Assembly (NCBI GenBank): GCA_003521815.1
Contig: DPHE01000033.1
Location: 3,195 to 12,297 of the forward strand
Direction: 5' to 3'
DNA: 9,103 nucleotides
Source: Colwellia sp.
Lineage (GTDB): Bacteria > Pseudomonadota > Gammaproteobacteria > Enterobacterales > Alteromonadaceae
Shown: in pieces, positions 7,638-9,103 of the stretch
How positions within the stretch are numbered: the stretch's first letter is position 1
How the letters are laid out: every line of letters begins with the position of its first letter
Made by a program: the position numbers and the translations under genes
The notes under the pieces: model-generated
The model's database searches: none
Told to the model about the DNA's origin: nothing
The model's input: the letters and a program-made list of their open reading frames with translations, nothing else

Positions 7638-7905
7638 TTAGACCTGAAAATTATCATTAATTCTGCTTGCTAAAATATCACCTATTTTAGGAAATTTTTG
7701 ACTGAAAAACGCATCAATTTTTTCTCTAAATTATTTCGCCGTAGCAAAATATTTATTATTTCTGACATGTTCATTTATTACTTTCCATAAACGCTGTATT
7801 GGATTTAAATTAGGACTGTAAGCGGGAAGATAATGGATGATAATTGGTACAAAATGATAGGTGAATCAACTCATGCAGATACGAGCCTTGATCGGCTAGT
7901 ACACA
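7638..7905 (-). pseudogene. IS630-family transposase remnant (C-terminal part, decayed)
   Basis: The minus strand encodes HYLPAYSPNLNPIQRLWK and then VINEHVRNNKYFATAK, a stop, FREKIDAFF and RINDNFQV. This is the conserved end of IS630-type DDE transposases, which normally read NPIERLWK. Three lesions are visible. The catalytic Glu is Gln (CAG for GAG). The codon after FATAK is TAA where relatives usually have Glu. Farther upstream, the segment VLADQGSYLHELIH, which resembles the second catalytic Asp region (LDQGGYH), is in another frame. No N-terminal part, start codon or matching terminal inverted repeat is present up to 7976. The sequence CCCCCACACCTCAAGATGC (7615-7633) after a TA may be the old right end of the element. 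It is dead and about 125 bases upstream of the protease gene. The upstream limit is approximate. Confidence 0.85.
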
Positions 7906-7937
7906 GTTCAGTGAAAATAAATTTGAAAGGAGAATCT

Positions 7938-7985
7938 ATGAGAAAAAGGTTAAATAATGTGACTGATGGTGATCACTTAAGTTAA
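7938..7985 (+). other. Short reading frame with strong ribosome site, possible beheaded gene start
   Basis: AAAGGAGAATCT directly precedes an ATG, giving a near-perfect Shine-Dalgarno with 6-7 base spacing. The frame codes for only 15 residues, MRKRLNNVTDGDHLS, before TAA, and its last bases overlap the end of the convergent 228-residue gene. It could be a real small peptide, the surviving first codons of a gene cut off by rearrangement, or chance. I do not recognise the peptide. Confidence 0.25.
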
Positions 7986-8663
7986 TTTAAAACTGGCGTA
8001 TCGATCTTTAAAAAAGGGTATGAGCATATCGTCAAAAATTGAAATTAGTAGCTTCTGATAATGTATTTGAGCGATATGGAATCCATCTTTGGCTAAGACA
8101 CTGACTAAACCAAACCTTTTAGAACCATTTCGTTTTGTTGAATATTTCTCAGACTTCGATTTAATTTGAGTATATAAACTCTGTACAAGATCAGCTTGAC
8201 CTTCGTTAATCATTAGTCGATATGGCTTATCTGAGGTGTACTCATTATCATTAAGCTCTTGGTACATTTGTTTTATTGGATTGCCATTAGGAAATTTATT
8301 TCTTTCGTTATTAAAATTTCCCCAAACACCTTCTGTAATTTCATTTACATCGATATAAAAGTCTTCAGGACTATTAGCTTCTACTGGTTGTTCACCTGCA
8401 ACAAAGTCAGGAGTTAACATGGGAGACAAATGTTTTTTTCTATTACGTCGTTTTATCTCTACATCATAAATAGGGTTGTCATCTATACGATGAAAGCTTG
8501 GAAAGTCTAAGCTTTTAAGTAGGCTTTCAGTATAGTCCTCTGACCAACCACTATTATTCTCTTTTTTTTCTTGTGACATTTGGCTTTGAAGAAACTCTTC
8601 TTTTGTAGGTACTCCGCACTCAATAGCCAATTCTAAGTCACTTTTCTTAATTTGATCACTCAT
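7977..8663 (-). CDS. Hypothetical protein, unrecognised, 228 residues
   Basis: I do not recognise this protein. It is hydrophilic, with no signal peptide or membrane segment, so it is probably cytoplasmic. The N-terminal 50 residues are acidic and likely helical or disordered (SDLELAIECGVPTKEEF, then SQEKKENNSGWSEDYTESL). A basic patch, KRRNRKKH (71-78), is followed by a Pro-containing linker. The C-terminal half (about 100-228) looks folded, with FYIDVNEITEGVWGNF, PYRLMINEGQADLVQSLYTQ, RFGLVSVLA and an aromatic end (LIPFFKDRYASFKLT). The start at 8663 is preferred to an in-frame ATG at 8693, because AGGAG lies 12 bases before the former, whereas the latter has no ribosome site and would sit at the predicted transcription start. 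It lies between an IS remnant and a tRNA gene, a setting typical of strain-specific genes. Its base composition is clearly AT-rich. Confidence 0.75.
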   Translation of the reverse strand: MSDQIKKSDLELAIECGVPTKEEFLQSQMSQEKKENNSGWSEDYTESLLKSLDFPSFHRIDDNPIYDVEIKRRNRKKHLSPMLTPDFVAGEQPVEANSPEDFYIDVNEITEGVWGNFNNERNKFPNGNPIKQMYQELNDNEYTSDKPYRLMINEGQADLVQSLYTQIKSKSEKYSTKRNGSKRFGLVSVLAKDGFHIAQIHYQKLLISIFDDMLIPFFKDRYASFKLT

Positions 8664-8698
8664 TGTGATTGAATACTCCTGATTTAAAGCCATTTAAT

Positions 8699-8704
8699 AT
8701 TGTA
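8699..8704 (-). promoter_or_regulatory. -10-like box for the hypothetical gene
   Basis: TACAAT on the minus strand matches TATAAT at 5 of 6 positions. It would place the transcription start near 8692, about 29 bases before the preferred ATG at 8663. No convincing -35 box lies 16-18 bases upstream, so this is weak support only. Confidence 0.3.
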
Positions 8705-9085
8705 TTAGTACGCATTTCGAATTAAATCGTCGGTGATTTTGATTTATTGTGCTGTAGAATTCACTCATTAGAAAAGGTATGGCGCAGGTTCTTCTGCTCA
8801 TGTATCTAATACTACTTTGTTGACGCTTTTCATCTGAATTCATAATTTTACTTTACAAGAAAAAAAGCACAGGAACCAGACAGTAAATTCCCTAATCAGG
8901 CAAAGTTAATCGGTTCCGGTCGATGTTGAGAATATGAGCTGGGAGTTGGATATATGTGTAAGTAACTAGACCTAATTAGCTTCAAATACTCACAGAATAT
9001 GCACAGGAGCATTCAGCAGAAAGTGCTAATTATAGTGGGTAATTGCCAAGAGGCTTTGATTTTAAAGGAGTTATATTAGAAAAGA
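8705..9085. other. Intergenic stretch without a recognised gene
   Basis: This AT-rich spacer separates the tRNA-His 3' end from the hypothetical gene. No frame longer than a few dozen codons looks coding. Small inverted repeats are present (GGAACC/GGTTCC around 8870-8925; AATTAGC/GCTAATT around 8975-9030), but both have long loops and are probably chance. No additional tRNA is visible, although tRNA-Leu and tRNA-Pro often follow tRNA-His in gammaproteobacteria. Confidence 0.5.
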
Positions 9086-9103
9086 TGGGGTGGCTAAAGG
9101 GAC
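9086..9103 (-). tRNA. tRNA-His, 3' end only (cut by window edge)
   Basis: Read on the minus strand, the last bases are GT-CCCTT-TAGCCAC-C-CCA. They fit, base for base in spacing, the end of a tRNA T-loop, the 3' half of the T-stem, the 3' half of the acceptor stem, the discriminator and an encoded CCA (9088-9086). The acceptor strand TAGCCAC followed by discriminator C73 is the hallmark of bacterial tRNA-His, whose extra G-1 pairs with C73. E. coli tRNA-His ends in the same TAGCCACCCCA. Four T residues follow shortly after CCA on the minus strand and may end transcription. The rest of the gene lies beyond the window. Confidence 0.85.

Noticed and set aside
8664..8693. Start of the hypothetical protein at 8693
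   Set aside because: There is no ribosome site before it, and the candidate -10 box would place the transcription start on top of it. The ATG at 8663 has AGGAG upstream.
8779..8823. 14-codon hydrophobic peptide MAQVLLLMYLILLC after AAAAGG
   Set aside because: It resembles a small toxin peptide, but it has no antisense RNA, paired repeat or promoter that I can see. The size and AT-rich context make chance the better explanation.
1..9103. CRISPR array, tandem repeats, integrase or toxin-antitoxin pair
   Set aside because: No regularly spaced repeats, recombinase motif or paired small genes with recognisable toxin or antitoxin features were seen on either strand.

Overview
The window looks like chromosomal DNA from an AT-rich marine gammaproteobacterium of the Alteromonadales type (Shewanella, Colwellia, Thalassotalea or a relative). 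This is an inference. It rests on a VC0807-family membrane protein, a very large secreted M36 metalloprotease with a GlyGly-CTERM tail, a CurA-type oxidoreductase, an IS630-type transposase remnant and a tRNA-His 3' end whose acceptor arm matches the enterobacterial one.

Layout. Bases 1-175 hold an unresolved edge and a promoter-like sequence. Bases 176-874 (+) encode a VC0807-family membrane protein. It converges on a minus-strand gene at 1081-2124 for an NADPH-dependent CurA/YncB-type oxidoreductase, with a terminator-like hairpin between them. Upstream of that, 2190-2891 (-) is a damaged di-heme cytochrome c peroxidase-like lipoprotein. It keeps one heme motif, lacks the C-terminal half, and its signal peptide is out of frame across an 8-base homopolymer. 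Bases 3128-7513 (-) encode the dominant gene, a 1461-residue secreted fungalysin-type (M36) protease with propeptide, inserted PA domain, beta-sandwich modules and GlyGly-CTERM. An interleaved inverted-repeat structure lies just downstream of its stop.

Upstream of the protease the window changes character. Bases 7638-7905 (-) are a decayed IS630-family transposase C-terminus with a frameshift, a stop and a catalytic Glu changed to Gln. Bases 7977-8663 (-) encode an unrecognised soluble 228-residue protein. About 390 bases with no recognisable gene follow, and the window ends inside a tRNA-His gene (9086-9103, -). The stretch between the tRNA 3' end and the protease therefore reads as a small accessory patch, although no integrase or att repeat is visible.

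The genes do not form one pathway. The protease is probably a stand-alone exoenzyme (Sec, then type II secretion, then rhombosortase processing). The oxidoreductase and membrane protein are single housekeeping or stress genes. I see no convincing new multi-gene system. The best leads are the orphan 228-residue protein beside the tRNA, the signal-peptide frameshift in the cytochrome, and the pseudoknot-like repeats after the protease gene.
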